Of a stretch of DNA of 64,000 nucleotides, positions 36,538 through 44,984 are shown in pieces (the stretch's first letter is position 1; each line of letters opens with the position of its first letter). The notes below the pieces were generated by a model. The model ran no database searches and was not told the origin of the DNA. It saw only the letters and a list, made by a program, of their open reading frames with translations. Location of the stretch: contig NZ_CAKLPZ010000001.1 in assembly GCF_923081025.1 (NCBI RefSeq), positions 992,001 to 1,056,000 of the forward strand, given 5' to 3'. The translations under genes and the position numbers were made by a program. This DNA comes from Neolewinella maritima (GTDB lineage: Bacteria > Bacteroidota > Bacteroidia > Chitinophagales > Saprospiraceae).

Positions 36538-37539
36538 ATGAGTACTGATCGCGCCACCATCCTGTCCGGTATCCAGCCCACCGGCAAGCTTCACTTCGGA
36601 CGTTATTTCGGCGCGGTAGAAAACTGGAAGCGCCTGCAGGAGGAGTACGACTGCCTCTACATGGTGGCCAACTACCACGCCATGTCGATGCCCTTCCAGG
36701 CCAAGAGACTGGCGGAAAACAGCTGGGAGATCTGCTTTCACCTCCTGGCCTGCGGCATCCGCCCCGAAAACCTATTCATCCAGAGCCTCGTGCCCGAGCA
36801 CACCGAGCTGGCCTGGATCCTCAACTGCTTCACCAGCTACGGACAGCTCGGTCGCATGACGCAGTTCAAGGACAAGAGCGCCCAGAACGAGGAGTTTATC
36901 TCCGCCGGTCTGTTCACCTATCCCGCCCTCCAGGCTGCCGATATCCTCATTTACCGGGCCGGGGTGGTCCCCGTCGGCAAGGACCAGGAGCAGCACCTGG
37001 AGCTCACCCGCGACATCGCCCAGCGCTTCAATAACTTCGCCGGCAAGGAATTTTTTCCCATTCCGGAAGCCCTTTACACCGCCGTGCCCAAGGTGATGAG
37101 CACCGCCGATCCGCTGCGCAAGATGAGCGCCAGCCAGGGCGACAAACACAACATCGACGTCTTTGCCGATGAGGCCCGCATCCGCAAACAGATCCGTTCC
37201 GCAGTCACTGATACCGGCACGGAAGCGGGCGGGGACGCAGGTGCCATGTCCGCCGGTGTAAGTAATCTGTTCAGTCTGCTGGCCGCGTCCGGTCAGACCG
37301 AAGCTCACGCATCGCTCCTGCAGGACTATACCGCCGGCGCCCTGCGCTATGCCGACCTCAAGGAAGCCGTAGCTGATGGGCTGATCGGTATTTCTACCCA
37401 ACTGCGCAGTCGCTACCAGGAGTTGAAGAGCGACCGCAAGTCCGTCAAGAACCAGATCAAGCAGAGCAGCTTCGAGGTGCGCAAACGGGCGCAGGCTACC
37501 GTGCGGGAGGTGAAGGAGATCTGTGGTCTGGCGCGGTAG
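36538..37539 (+). CDS. trpS: Tryptophan--tRNA ligase
   Basis: A 333-residue class Ic aminoacyl-tRNA synthetase charging tRNA-Trp. The HIGH-like motif is in SGIQPTGKLHFGRYFGA (about residues 8-24), and the KMSKS loop appears as KMSASQGD (about 198-205). DILIYRAGVVPVGKDQEQHLELTRDIAQRFN is the standard tryptophanyl-AMP binding stretch. The length is normal. The only synthetase in the window. Confidence 0.96.
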   Translation: MSTDRATILSGIQPTGKLHFGRYFGAVENWKRLQEEYDCLYMVANYHAMSMPFQAKRLAENSWEICFHLLACGIRPENLFIQSLVPEHTELAWILNCFTSYGQLGRMTQFKDKSAQNEEFISAGLFTYPALQAADILIYRAGVVPVGKDQEQHLELTRDIAQRFNNFAGKEFFPIPEALYTAVPKVMSTADPLRKMSASQGDKHNIDVFADEARIRKQIRSAVTDTGTEAGGDAGAMSAGVSNLFSLLAASGQTEAHASLLQDYTAGALRYADLKEAVADGLIGISTQLRSRYQELKSDRKSVKNQIKQSSFEVRKRAQATVREVKEICGLAR

Positions 37540-37563
37540 GTGGTGTGATCTTGTTTACCGCAG

Positions 37564-37599
37564 AGTACACGGAGTACACGGAGTACGCAGAGTACGCGG
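37564..37599. repeat. Four tandem 9-bp units AGTACACGG/AGTACGCGG
   Basis: Units at 37564, 37573, 37582 and 37591, with C/G variation at the sixth base. Related to the CACGGAG element at 26714-26811. It lies in the 122-bp gap between trpS and the convergent gluconate transporter gene. Confidence 0.85.
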
Positions 37600-37661
37600 A
37601 GGGGGTGATCAGGCGGTGTGGAGATAGGGGAAAGGTCTACGTACATCGACGGAATGTTGCG

Positions 37662-38975
37662 CTAGCCTATTAGTAGTTCCAACCCAAGACACCCCAGTAA
37701 TCCGATCACGCTCACCAGTGTTTCCATGACCGTCCAGCTGCGGAGGGTCTGCGTCACGGTGAGACCGAAGTATTCCTTGAAGAGCCAGAAGCCGGTGTCG
37801 TTGACGTGACTGCAGGTCAGGCTCCCCGCGCCGGTGGCCAGCACGAGCAGCTCCGGTGATACCCCACCACCGGAGGCCAGCGGCAGTACGATACCCGCCG
37901 CCGTGATCGCTGCCACCGTTGCCGAGCCGAGGGTAATACGTAGGGCCGCAGCGATCAGCCAGGCGATGACCAGGGGGTGGGCGTTGAAGTTCTCCAGTGT
38001 GGTTACGATATAGGTACTCGTGCCGCTGTCCACCAGCACCTGCTTGAAGGCTCCGCCCGCGGCAATGATGAGTAGGACGGCCGCCATAGGTGCGAGTTGC
38101 CTGCCCACCCGCGACATCAGGTAGCGCAGCGACTGGCCGGTCTGCCAGCCCAGCAGACCCATGGCCACCACCACACCCAGCAGTAGGGCCACGGTGGCAT
38201 CACCCGCCAGTAGGAGCCAGGAGGCCGTAGCCAAATCCTCATCTACTGTTTTGAGTAGCGCCACACCCGCCAGTAACAGCACCGGCAGCAGGGCACAAAA
38301 TACACTCGTCCCGAAGCTCGGCAGGGTGGCGGGAAGGTCCGCTTCATCCAGCACGGCAGCACCACTTGTCTGGGGCATGTTACGTAGGGTGCGGGCGAAG
38401 AGGGGCCCGGCAATGATTACGGCGGGCACCGCCAGGATGAGTCCGTACAGCAGGGTCTTACCCAGGTCCGCGCCATAGGTGCCCGCAATGAGTACGGGCG
38501 CAGGGTGGGGGGGCAAAAACCCATGGGTGACCGACAGCGAAGCTACGGCAGCCACGGCAATCATAGCCAGGGGTAGTCCGGTTTTCTTGGCGGACGCGAA
38601 AATGATGGGTGCCATCATCACGAAGCCGACGGCATAAAACAGGGGGATGCCGATCAGAAATCCGACCAGGCACAGGCCCCAGACTACACTGCCGTCCTGC
38701 CGGTCCCCGAGTAGCTCGTCCGTAATGACCTGTGCAGCACCCGTTTCGGCAATCACGCCACCGAGCGCAGCTCCGAGACCGAGGATCAGGGCGAGTCCGC
38801 CGAGGGTGCCCCCTACGCCGGAGGTAACCGATTCCAGGGTAGCCGTGACGGGCATCCCCAGCCCTAGTCCGGTAGCGATAGCAACCAGGACGAGCGCCAC
38901 GAAGGGGTGCCACTTGAATCCAACGATGAGGGCCAGGAGCGCAGCAACGGCCAGTAGAGTAATAAGTAGGGGCAT
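37662..38975 (-). CDS. GntP family gluconate:H+ symporter
   Basis: A 437-residue inner membrane transporter with 12-14 hydrophobic helices. Family signatures include VTHGFLPPHPAPVLIAGTYGADLGKTLLYG (about residues 150-180) and GSLTCSHVNDTGFWLFKEYFGLTVTQTLRSWTVMET near the C-terminus. It imports gluconate or a related sugar acid with protons. No gluconate kinase gene is adjacent. A TATCTTCC box sits 3 nt before the ATG, so a leaderless transcript is possible. Confidence 0.92.
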   Translation of the reverse strand: MPLLITLLAVAALLALIVGFKWHPFVALVLVAIATGLGLGMPVTATLESVTSGVGGTLGGLALILGLGAALGGVIAETGAAQVITDELLGDRQDGSVVWGLCLVGFLIGIPLFYAVGFVMMAPIIFASAKKTGLPLAMIAVAAVASLSVTHGFLPPHPAPVLIAGTYGADLGKTLLYGLILAVPAVIIAGPLFARTLRNMPQTSGAAVLDEADLPATLPSFGTSVFCALLPVLLLAGVALLKTVDEDLATASWLLLAGDATVALLLGVVVAMGLLGWQTGQSLRYLMSRVGRQLAPMAAVLLIIAAGGAFKQVLVDSGTSTYIVTTLENFNAHPLVIAWLIAAALRITLGSATVAAITAAGIVLPLASGGGVSPELLVLATGAGSLTCSHVNDTGFWLFKEYFGLTVTQTLRSWTVMETLVSVIGLLGCLGLELLIG

Positions 38976-39012
38976 GGGGGAAGATAATCACATCCCCCAC
39001 GCCCCACTAGCG

Positions 39013-39228
39013 CTAGTTATCGCTGGTGTCTACCGAGAAGGTGATCTTCACATTTACGCGGTAGGACGAGATCTGTCCATTGTCGACCGTGACGGACTGC
39101 TCGCGGACGTAGGCGCTCTTGATGTTGCGCACGCTCTTGCTGGTTTCGGCGATGGCGCCCTTGACGGCGTCCTCGAAGCTGTTGGGGCTTTCGCTGAGGA
39201 CTTCGATGACTTTCATTACACTGGCCAT
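39013..39228 (-). CDS. Dodecin family flavin-binding protein
   Basis: A 71-residue protein with the dodecin fold, a beta-alpha-beta-beta unit that forms a hollow 12-mer storing flavins. MKVIEVLSESPNSFEDAVKGAIAETSKSVRNI is the first strand and helix; the flavin-stacking position is usually a Trp, while here the matching region reads RNIKSAYVREQSV, with Tyr/Val. The length is typical. Next to the gluconate transporter gene in the same direction. Confidence 0.9.
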   Translation of the reverse strand: MASVMKVIEVLSESPNSFEDAVKGAIAETSKSVRNIKSAYVREQSVTVDNGQISSYRVNVKITFSVDTSDN

Positions 39229-39249
39229 AGTAGACTGCTTTAGAGTGGG

Positions 39250-40089
39250 TTAGTTAGTAAGTAGGCCGAGGAGCACTAAACTGCTTCCCCGGGCCCGTTC
39301 TACTTCTAAGCGCAGACGGTAGGCCCCGGGTTCGGTCACCGTATAGTCCAGCATGGGGTAAGCATCCCCGTCGCGATCCAGACGTAGAATTTCCGCATCC
39401 GTGCCCGCCAGGTAAAGATCGATGTCCTGGATGCTCTCCGGACCGGTAGCCACGAAGAATTGCTGGCTGGCGGTCAGCTGGAGATTTTCCACCGTAGCCC
39501 CCTGCCCCTCGTCAAGTAGGTAACCAAACACGCACCAGGTATTCGGACCGCGCCGAAAGGTCTTGGCCCCGCCCGCCGCCCGTACCGCACCCGCGGCCGC
39601 GCCAAATTGCCGGCTCACGTCGCGGTAGGCCGCATCCGACAGCGAGACCCCGAAGGAGCGCAGCATACCCAGGGCCACCAGGGCGGTTTCTGCATCGCCG
39701 TTCAGGTAGTGCAACTGAATGGTATAGGTGGCTGCGCGGTCGACGGTAAACTCTACGATGGGCGTCTGATCGGGTTCGGTATCGGAGGCCACGATGGTGC
39801 CGGCGGCATCGCGGACCAGCAGGTCCAAATCTGTAGTGCCCGGCTCGGCCGAGGCAATAAAGGTGTACTTGCTGGCTACGTCGAGATAAACCTCCAGACT
39901 GACGGTCTGCGTCCGATCGAGCTGCGTAGCCGCCAGGCACAGGCCCGGTCGCCAGCCTACCTCCGAGACGGCGACCATTAGGTTGCACTTGGCGTAGAGG
40001 CCGTCCAGGGTTTGGGTAAGGCGGTCGGCGGTAGACCAGGACTGGGCCGAAACCGGCAGGGCGGCGAGTAGTAGCAATAGCAGACGCAA
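39250..40089 (-). CDS. Possible internal start for the secreted domain (279 aa)
   Basis: Alternative translation of the second half of the fused frame. From the TTG at 40089 the product begins MRLLLLLLAALPVSAQ, a typical signal peptide with an ASAQ-like cleavage site, followed by two tandem beta-sandwich repeats with FIASAEPGTTDLDLLV and FVATGPESIQDIDLYLAG, the pattern of bacterial pre-peptidase C-terminal domains. GGAGG lies 5 nt upstream, though this phylum seldom relies on Shine-Dalgarno pairing. Whether both forms are made cannot be decided from sequence. Confidence 0.4.
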   Translation of the reverse strand: MRLLLLLLAALPVSAQSWSTADRLTQTLDGLYAKCNLMVAVSEVGWRPGLCLAATQLDRTQTVSLEVYLDVASKYTFIASAEPGTTDLDLLVRDAAGTIVASDTEPDQTPIVEFTVDRAATYTIQLHYLNGDAETALVALGMLRSFGVSLSDAAYRDVSRQFGAAAGAVRAAGGAKTFRRGPNTWCVFGYLLDEGQGATVENLQLTASQQFFVATGPESIQDIDLYLAGTDAEILRLDRDGDAYPMLDYTVTEPGAYRLRLEVERARGSSLVLLGLLTN

Positions 40090-41304
40090 GAGGACCTCCG
40101 CCGTACGGCGGGCCGCTCCCGCATGGTCGGACAGGTACGCCCGTTGCGCGGCCTGACTACGGGCATAGGCGGCGGGCTCGTCCAGCTCGGCGAGTCGCTG
40201 CGATAGTTCCGCACCGTCGTTGATCGCAAAGGCACCTCCCCGGGCTACCGCAGCGCGGGCTTCGGGGAATTTGGCGTAGCGTGGTCCGAGCAGTACGGGC
40301 AGCCCGTAGCTCATCGGTTCCAGGGTATTGTGCAGACCGGCCCCGAAGGCCCCCCCGATATAGGCCAGCGTACCGTAGCGGTAGGCCCGACTCAGGATAC
40401 CGATGGTGTCGAGCAGTAAGACGCGACTCCCGCCGGCCTGCCCCGTGTACCGTTCCGCGGCGAACTGCTGCTGCCAGGCAGCGAGCTGTGCTCCATCCAG
40501 TTGGTGGGGGGCCAGTACCAGGCGCCAGTGATCCGGCAGCGTAGGCCATGCTTCGGCGATGGCCGCCACGTCGGGCGGCCAGACGGAGCCGGCAAACAGG
40601 GTAGGGTGCCCGTCGGTGAAGGCCGCTAACCGTGGATCGTCAAAGGATCGTTCGGCGAGGGCGCGGGTGCGATCGATGCGGGGGTCGCCGGTCACCGTGA
40701 CGTGGGTGATGCCCTGAGTAGCCAGTAGGTCACGGTCTTCCCGTGTCTGTACTAGCAGGTGATCGAATTGCTGCAGCAACCCACGGTAGAAGCCCCCGTA
40801 GGAACGAAAGAAGAGCTGCTCCGGACGAAAGCTTCCCGCGATCAGAAAGGTAGGTACCCCGGCGGCCCGCAGGCTGCGCAGGTGATAATGCCAGAACTCG
40901 TACTTGACGAACAGCGCGAGCTGCGGACGTAGGAGCGCGATCCAGTCCGCGGCGCGGCGCGGGGTGTCGGCCGGCAGGTAGGTGACTACTTCGGCCAGAC
41001 TGGTAGCGTGACAGCGTTCGTAGCCACTGGGGCTAAAGAAGGTGAGGACCACGGCCCAGTCCGGTCGCTCCGCCCGCAGGACCTCCAGTACCGGTCGGCC
41101 CTGCTCGAACTCGCCCAGACTGGCGGCGTGCATCCATAGGATGGGCCGGCCACTGTCGTGTAAGTGTTGGATGGACTGCCGCACGTCCTGCCGCCGGCCG
41201 GCTACCCACTTGGCGGCCTGGGCGTTGCCCAGTCGGGCGGCGGCGGCGATGCCCAGGTGATAGGCGGCGGTGCTGCCGCGGTAGAGGAGCTCCGGCAGAC
41301 TCAA
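39250..41304 (-). CDS. waaA: KDO transferase fused to a signal peptide and secreted double-repeat domain
   Basis: 684 residues. Residues 1-405 are a complete 3-deoxy-D-manno-octulosonic acid transferase (KdtA/WaaA), which adds KDO to lipid A precursor: HAASLGEFEQGRPVLE, LFVKYEFWHYHLRSL, AGSVWPPDVAAIAEAWPTLPDHWRLVLAPHQ, YIGGAFGAGLHNTLEPMSYGLPVLLGPRY. The domain would normally end near residue 405. The frame continues into RLLLLLLAALPVSAQ, a perfect signal peptide, and then two copies of a beta-rich PPC-like repeat (residues about 450-530 and 600-684). A TTG at 40089 preceded by GGAGG at 5 nt could start the second part by itself. Its ATG overlaps the upstream TM2 gene stop by 4 bp. Confidence 0.85.
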   Translation of the reverse strand: MSLPELLYRGSTAAYHLGIAAAARLGNAQAAKWVAGRRQDVRQSIQHLHDSGRPILWMHAASLGEFEQGRPVLEVLRAERPDWAVVLTFFSPSGYERCHATSLAEVVTYLPADTPRRAADWIALLRPQLALFVKYEFWHYHLRSLRAAGVPTFLIAGSFRPEQLFFRSYGGFYRGLLQQFDHLLVQTREDRDLLATQGITHVTVTGDPRIDRTRALAERSFDDPRLAAFTDGHPTLFAGSVWPPDVAAIAEAWPTLPDHWRLVLAPHQLDGAQLAAWQQQFAAERYTGQAGGSRVLLLDTIGILSRAYRYGTLAYIGGAFGAGLHNTLEPMSYGLPVLLGPRYAKFPEARAAVARGGAFAINDGAELSQRLAELDEPAAYARSQAAQRAYLSDHAGAARRTAEVLLRLLLLLLAALPVSAQSWSTADRLTQTLDGLYAKCNLMVAVSEVGWRPGLCLAATQLDRTQTVSLEVYLDVASKYTFIASAEPGTTDLDLLVRDAAGTIVASDTEPDQTPIVEFTVDRAATYTIQLHYLNGDAETALVALGMLRSFGVSLSDAAYRDVSRQFGAAAGAVRAAGGAKTFRRGPNTWCVFGYLLDEGQGATVENLQLTASQQFFVATGPESIQDIDLYLAGTDAEILRLDRDGDAYPMLDYTVTEPGAYRLRLEVERARGSSLVLLGLLTN

Positions 41305-42104
41305 CCCAGCAGCTTTTCGCGCTGCGTACGGTACTCGCGTTGGGTGAGGATACCGGAGTCGTGGAGCTCCCGCAGCTGGTTGATCTGCGCGAGCAGGTCG
41401 GGGGGGACCTCGTCTTCGCCGACGGGGTCGGCCTGCAGCAGATCATCGGTAGCCGGGGGGGTGACCAGGTTGAGTAGGCGGTAGTTATTGCTGCGGAACT
41501 GGGCGTAGGCGGCGCTGGTCCGTAGCTCCTTGAGGGCGGGGTGGCTCTCGATACGGTCCGGCCGGGGAAGCTGGTGGGTGACGGCTACTTCCAGCGCGCG
41601 CAGCGCCTTGGCGTACTGGCCCAGCAGCGCGTAGCAGCAGCCCAGATTAAACTGCACGACCGGATCGGTGGGGGCCAGCTCACTGGCTTCCAGAAAGGCT
41701 TCCGTAGCCAGGTCATAATCGCTTGACTGGTAATACTTCACGCCTTCCTGCTTAAGGGCTTCCAGGCTAGGACGTTGCTGGCCGCGCTGCCGTTTCCAGG
41801 AGGGGTGATCGAGGGAGGAGAGCACGTAGCCCGGAGCGGCCAGGGCCTGGGGGTCGTACTTGGCGGCCCAGCGTTCGTAGGGAGTGGACCAGAAGACAAT
41901 GGCCGTGATCAGGGGAGCCAGCACAAAACCGACCAGGATGAAGGGTAGGGGCATTTCACCGCCGGTCTCGGCCAGCATGGCTATGATGGCCCAGAAGCCT
42001 ACGAACTGCGCAGCGCCCCGCCACCACTGCCCGAGGTAAAAGCGGTGTACGCCAAAGATGCCCAGGAAGAAGGCGAAGAAGCCGGCCAGGTCTTTTTTTA
42101 GCAT
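41301..42104 (-). CDS. TM2-TPR-SHOCT protein
   Basis: A 267-residue membrane protein of three parts: an N-terminal TM2 domain (FFLGIFGVHRFYLGQWWRG, about residues 10-75, with two or three helices), a central TPR pair (ATEAFLEASELAPTDPVVQFNLGCCYALLGQYAKALRALEVAV, about 130-175) and a C-terminal SHOCT motif (LAQINQLREL HDSGILTQREYRTQREKLL). The exact role is unknown; SHOCT and TPR suggest oligomeric partners. The stop overlaps the KDO transferase start by 4 bp, so the two are translated together. Confidence 0.82.
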   Translation of the reverse strand: MLKKDLAGFFAFFLGIFGVHRFYLGQWWRGAAQFVGFWAIIAMLAETGGEMPLPFILVGFVLAPLITAIVFWSTPYERWAAKYDPQALAAPGYVLSSLDHPSWKRQRGQQRPSLEALKQEGVKYYQSSDYDLATEAFLEASELAPTDPVVQFNLGCCYALLGQYAKALRALEVAVTHQLPRPDRIESHPALKELRTSAAYAQFRSNNYRLLNLVTPPATDDLLQADPVGEDEVPPDLLAQINQLRELHDSGILTQREYRTQREKLLG

Positions 42105-42161
42105 GCGTGAAGAAGCGAAAGGTGTGGTAGCTAGCTAACGTCACGGAGGGAAGCTGGGTTG

Positions 42162-42743
42162 CTACAACCTGCGCCGTCGGCGCGTACTCCGCTCGTTAAA
42201 TTCGGTAACAATTGCGTCCATGTTCCGGTAGCGGTAGCCCCTGCTGCCGATCTTCTTGGCGAGCTCGGGACTAGCCTCGCGAAGAAATTCCCGCAGATTG
42301 CGCTTATACCCTCCGCGGGGCACGGCCAGGAATTCCCCCTGCCCGTACTCCAGGTAGTACTCCGGCGGGGGCGTGGAGAACATGCGCAGCATACTATCGT
42401 CTACCCAGCGGCCGCCGCCCTTGGGCAGTCGGAACAGGCTGATCGACCGTCCGCGTACCTCCTCCTGCAGGAAGTACCACATCCCCTCGTGCTGCCGGCT
42501 CACGAAGCGCATCGACTCTCCGTTGTAGTTGAAGCCGAAGCCACTGACCAGAAAGGGGTGGATAGAGTATTCATCCCCGAAGTCATTGGTGAAGGTGATG
42601 ATATTGCCCCCCGGCGAGTACTGCAGCACGTTGAGGTAGCCCGTAAGCTGGTAGCCGTCCTTCGTGAGCAGGAAGCCGCGGAACGATTCGGCCGAGGCCA
42701 GACTAGAGAACAGAATGAGTATCAGTAGGTAATAGTGCCGCAT
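42162..42743 (-). CDS. Hypothetical exported protein, 193 aa
   Basis: It starts with a signal peptide (MRHYYLLILILFSSLASA) at 42743. The mature part has strand-rich GFLLTKDGYQLTGYLNVLQY and FTNDFGDEYSIHPFLVSGFGF, an aromatic EGMWYFLQEE segment and a very basic C-terminus (STRRRRRL). It resembles uncharacterised Bacteroidota envelope proteins but I cannot name the family. A longer start at 42803 would precede the signal by 20 residues and is unlikely. A weak TATTTTAC box lies 21 nt upstream. Confidence 0.7.
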   Translation of the reverse strand: MRHYYLLILILFSSLASAESFRGFLLTKDGYQLTGYLNVLQYSPGGNIITFTNDFGDEYSIHPFLVSGFGFNYNGESMRFVSRQHEGMWYFLQEEVRGRSISLFRLPKGGGRWVDDSMLRMFSTPPPEYYLEYGQGEFLAVPRGGYKRNLREFLREASPELAKKIGSRGYRYRNMDAIVTEFNERSTRRRRRL

Positions 42744-42818
42744 ACGTAGTGCCCTTGGTGCTCCGTAAAATACCACATTTGGTCGGCTGTTCACCCACTT
42801 CACCCAATGAAAAGTCGG

Positions 42819-43355
42819 CTACCCGCCAAGTAGGGGCCGGACCGCCTCGCGCACATCCGGTAGCGTACGGAAATTACGCCGGTAGATGTACCGCAATTCG
42901 TTGCGGTAGATGAAGGAGGTCGGTAGGGTGCCGTCCCAGTGTTCGTCCAGCGCCGTCTTCCAGTCCTGCCGGTCGTCCGTCAGCACCACGGTAGGCAGGT
43001 CGATGCCGCGCCGGGCCAGGTAGTCGGGGATGCGCGCGATGGCTGCCGTGTCCGTATCCAGGCTGATCAGGATCAGCCGTAGCGGACCGTCTGTTTCATC
43101 CGATAGCTCCTGCAGCAGCGGCAGTTCGTCCAGGCAGGGCTTGCACCAGGTGGCCCAGAAGTTGATCAGGTAGGTAGTGTCGTTGCGCTGGGCAAGTATG
43201 GGGGCCAGTGCCTCGTAGCGGTCATACACCCTGGGTATATCACCAGCCAGTGGGTCCGGCGCGAGTAGGGAAGACACGGGGGCGGTGACCGCGGGTGCCG
43301 GTGGGTCGCACGCCGGTAATACCACCAAGCCGTAAAGAAGTAACATATACCGCAT
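42819..43355 (-). CDS. TlpA/ResA-type thiol-disulfide lipoprotein
   Basis: A 178-residue thioredoxin-fold protein with a lipoprotein signal (LVVLPAC, Cys 16). The active site is WATWCKPC (about residues 68-75), and GTLPTSFIYRN near residue 143 provides the cis-Pro. It most likely reduces disulfides in the periplasm or supports cytochrome maturation. It is alone on its strand between the exported protein and the pseudouridine synthase genes. Confidence 0.88.
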   Translation of the reverse strand: MRYMLLLYGLVVLPACDPPAPAVTAPVSSLLAPDPLAGDIPRVYDRYEALAPILAQRNDTTYLINFWATWCKPCLDELPLLQELSDETDGPLRLILISLDTDTAAIARIPDYLARRGIDLPTVVLTDDRQDWKTALDEHWDGTLPTSFIYRNELRYIYRRNFRTLPDVREAVRPLLGG

Positions 43356-43408
43356 GCACTACCCAACAGCCGGGGCGGCCGGAATGGTTCGCGCTTCATC
43401 CGATGCCG

Positions 43409-44065
43409 CTACAGAGGTAGGGGCCAGTAGTCCGGCAGCGGCGCCTCCACCTCGATCGTAGCTTCGGTACCGGGGTCGGGAAACGCTAGCGAATAGGCGT
43501 GGAGCGCGATGATGTTATCGCGCAGCGGCAGCATATTACCGTAAGTAAGGTCGCCCACAATCGGGGCGCCTACCGTGGCCAGCTGAATGCGGAGCTGATG
43601 GAAGCGTCCCGTGACCGGTTGAAGTTCGTATTCATACCGTCCGTCCACTTCCCGGAGCAGCCGGTAGCTCAGGCGGGCCTCCTGGGTATCGGGTACCGGG
43701 CGGGTGCTGGCGAAGGCCTTTTTACGGTCCGGCGTACGGCCCAGGTAGTGTACCAACTCGCCATTCGCGGCGGGCAGCGGCTGCTGGGTGACCGCCCGGT
43801 AAACCTTCTGTGTAAGCCGCTCGGCGAAGGCCTGGTTGAGCTTGATCAGTACCGACTTCTTACGGGCCAGCAGCAGTGCGCCGCTGACGGGGCGGTCCAG
43901 GCGGTGCACGATGCCGACGTAGGCAGCTTTCTTGGCCCCCGCGCGTTGCCACTGCACCTGCGCCCGCGCCTCTACCGTATCGTACTGAAAGTGACGTTCC
44001 GTGGCGATGCCGGCGGGTTTGTTGATGACGGCCCAGCCCGGGCCCTCGCGGAGAATTTCTAGCAT
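43409..44065 (-). CDS. RluA-family RNA pseudouridine synthase
   Basis: A 218-residue enzyme without an S4 domain. It opens WAVINKPAGIATERHF, then the catalytic HRLDRPVSGALLLARKKS (Asp near residue 57) and GRFHQLRIQLATVGAPIVGDLTYG. The substrate (rRNA or tRNA uridine) is not clear. It has the small-RluA form. Another member begins at the right end of the window. A TACCTTAC box is 5 nt before the ATG. Confidence 0.92.
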   Translation of the reverse strand: MLEILREGPGWAVINKPAGIATERHFQYDTVEARAQVQWQRAGAKKAAYVGIVHRLDRPVSGALLLARKKSVLIKLNQAFAERLTQKVYRAVTQQPLPAANGELVHYLGRTPDRKKAFASTRPVPDTQEARLSYRLLREVDGRYEYELQPVTGRFHQLRIQLATVGAPIVGDLTYGNMLPLRDNIIALHAYSLAFPDPGTEATIEVEAPLPDYWPLPL

Positions 44066-44101
44066 GGGGGGTAAGGTAAGTAGCCCCCGCGGCTAGCGTA
44101 C

Positions 44102-44109
44102 TATCTTTA
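44102..44109 (+). promoter_or_regulatory. -7 box TATCTTTA for the sigma factor operon
   Basis: Near-consensus box 10 nt before the ATG at 44120, on the plus strand, in the 54-bp divergent gap. Confidence 0.45.
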
Positions 44110-44119
44110 GCCTACCCCA

Positions 44120-44713
44120 ATGACGTATTCCTCGCCCACTGCCGTGCCCCCCGCCGCTGCCGCCGGCCTGACCGATCGCGAGCTGGTGGCGGTCATTCTG
44201 GACGGCAAACGCGCGTACCTCAATGAGCTCTACCGCCGCTACCAGGATCGGGTGTACTACAAGTGCCTGGGTATGGTGCGCGATGCCAGTCAGGCCCAGG
44301 ACCTGGCCCACGATGTGTTCATCAAGGTGTTCACCAACCTGCACAAGTACCAGGGGAATGCCGATCTGTCGTTCTGGATCTACGCCATTACCTACAACCA
44401 CTGCGTATCTCACCTGAAGAAGGCCAAGCGACTGCGCTTCGATACGATGGAGGAATCGGTCGATGCCGTCGACGGCAGCCAGGATGCACTGCACGAGAAG
44501 CTGCTGCACGACCTGCAGCTCGATCAGCTCGACCGGCTACTCAAGCGACTGCCCCGGGAAGATGAAGTGTTGCTGACCCTCAAGTACCAGGAGGCGATGA
44601 GCGTCAAGCAGATCGCCGCTATTTTACAACTCTCGGAAAGTGCGGTGAAGATGCGTCTGCTGCGCTGTCGGGAACGCCTCGCCAAACTGCTCAACGGACT
44701 GTCACATGCCTAA
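44120..44713 (+). CDS. RNA polymerase sigma factor, sigma-70 ECF-like
   Basis: A 197-residue sigma factor with region 2 (LYRRYQDRVYYKCLGMVRDASQAQDLAHDVFIKVFTNLHKYQGNADLSFWIYAITYNHCVSHLKK, residues about 34-98) and region 4 (VLLTLKYQEAMSVKQIAAILQLSESAVKMRLLRCRERL, about 150-188). No region 1 or 3, as in extracytoplasmic function factors. It is followed with an 8-bp overlap by a short unknown gene and then by a MscS-type channel gene, not by a recognisable anti-sigma factor. Confidence 0.93.
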   Translation: MTYSSPTAVPPAAAAGLTDRELVAVILDGKRAYLNELYRRYQDRVYYKCLGMVRDASQAQDLAHDVFIKVFTNLHKYQGNADLSFWIYAITYNHCVSHLKKAKRLRFDTMEESVDAVDGSQDALHEKLLHDLQLDQLDRLLKRLPREDEVLLTLKYQEAMSVKQIAAILQLSESAVKMRLLRCRERLAKLLNGLSHA

Positions 44714-44984
44714 GAACACCATGGATCTGCTGCTGGAAGCCCGACTGCAGCAACTGGCCAGCCAGCGGCGGGCCACGAGCGCCCCGCCGCCGGACCTTAA
44801 AAAGGAGGTGTTTCGCACCCTCGACCTGCTCGATACGATCGGGGAGGTCGGCGCTCTCTTCACCGGTACCCTGATCGGCACCGCTGCGGAGTTCATCGAC
44901 CTGCTCGAAGACCCCACCGGGGAAGGTCACCCGTCACCCCCGCCACCACCCACCGAACGACAAGCTCCCCCCACCCATGAATGA
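44706..44984 (+). CDS. Hypothetical 92-aa protein between sigma factor and MscS genes
   Basis: A small protein with a basic, Gln/Arg-rich N-terminus (LLLEARLQQLASQRR), a helical middle containing VGALFTGTLIGTAAEFIDLL, which may bind membranes, and a Pro-rich tail (HPSPPPPPTERQAPP). No family recognised. By position it could regulate the sigma factor. It overlaps both neighbours by 8 bp, so translation of all three is probably coupled. Confidence 0.65.
   Translation: MPKNTMDLLLEARLQQLASQRRATSAPPPDLKKEVFRTLDLLDTIGEVGALFTGTLIGTAAEFIDLLEDPTGEGHPSPPPPPTERQAPPTHE

Noticed and set aside
37413-37646. 77-codon minus-strand frame with VLRVLRVLCG repeats
   Set aside because: Produced by the 9-bp tandem repeat and the 3' end of trpS read in antisense.
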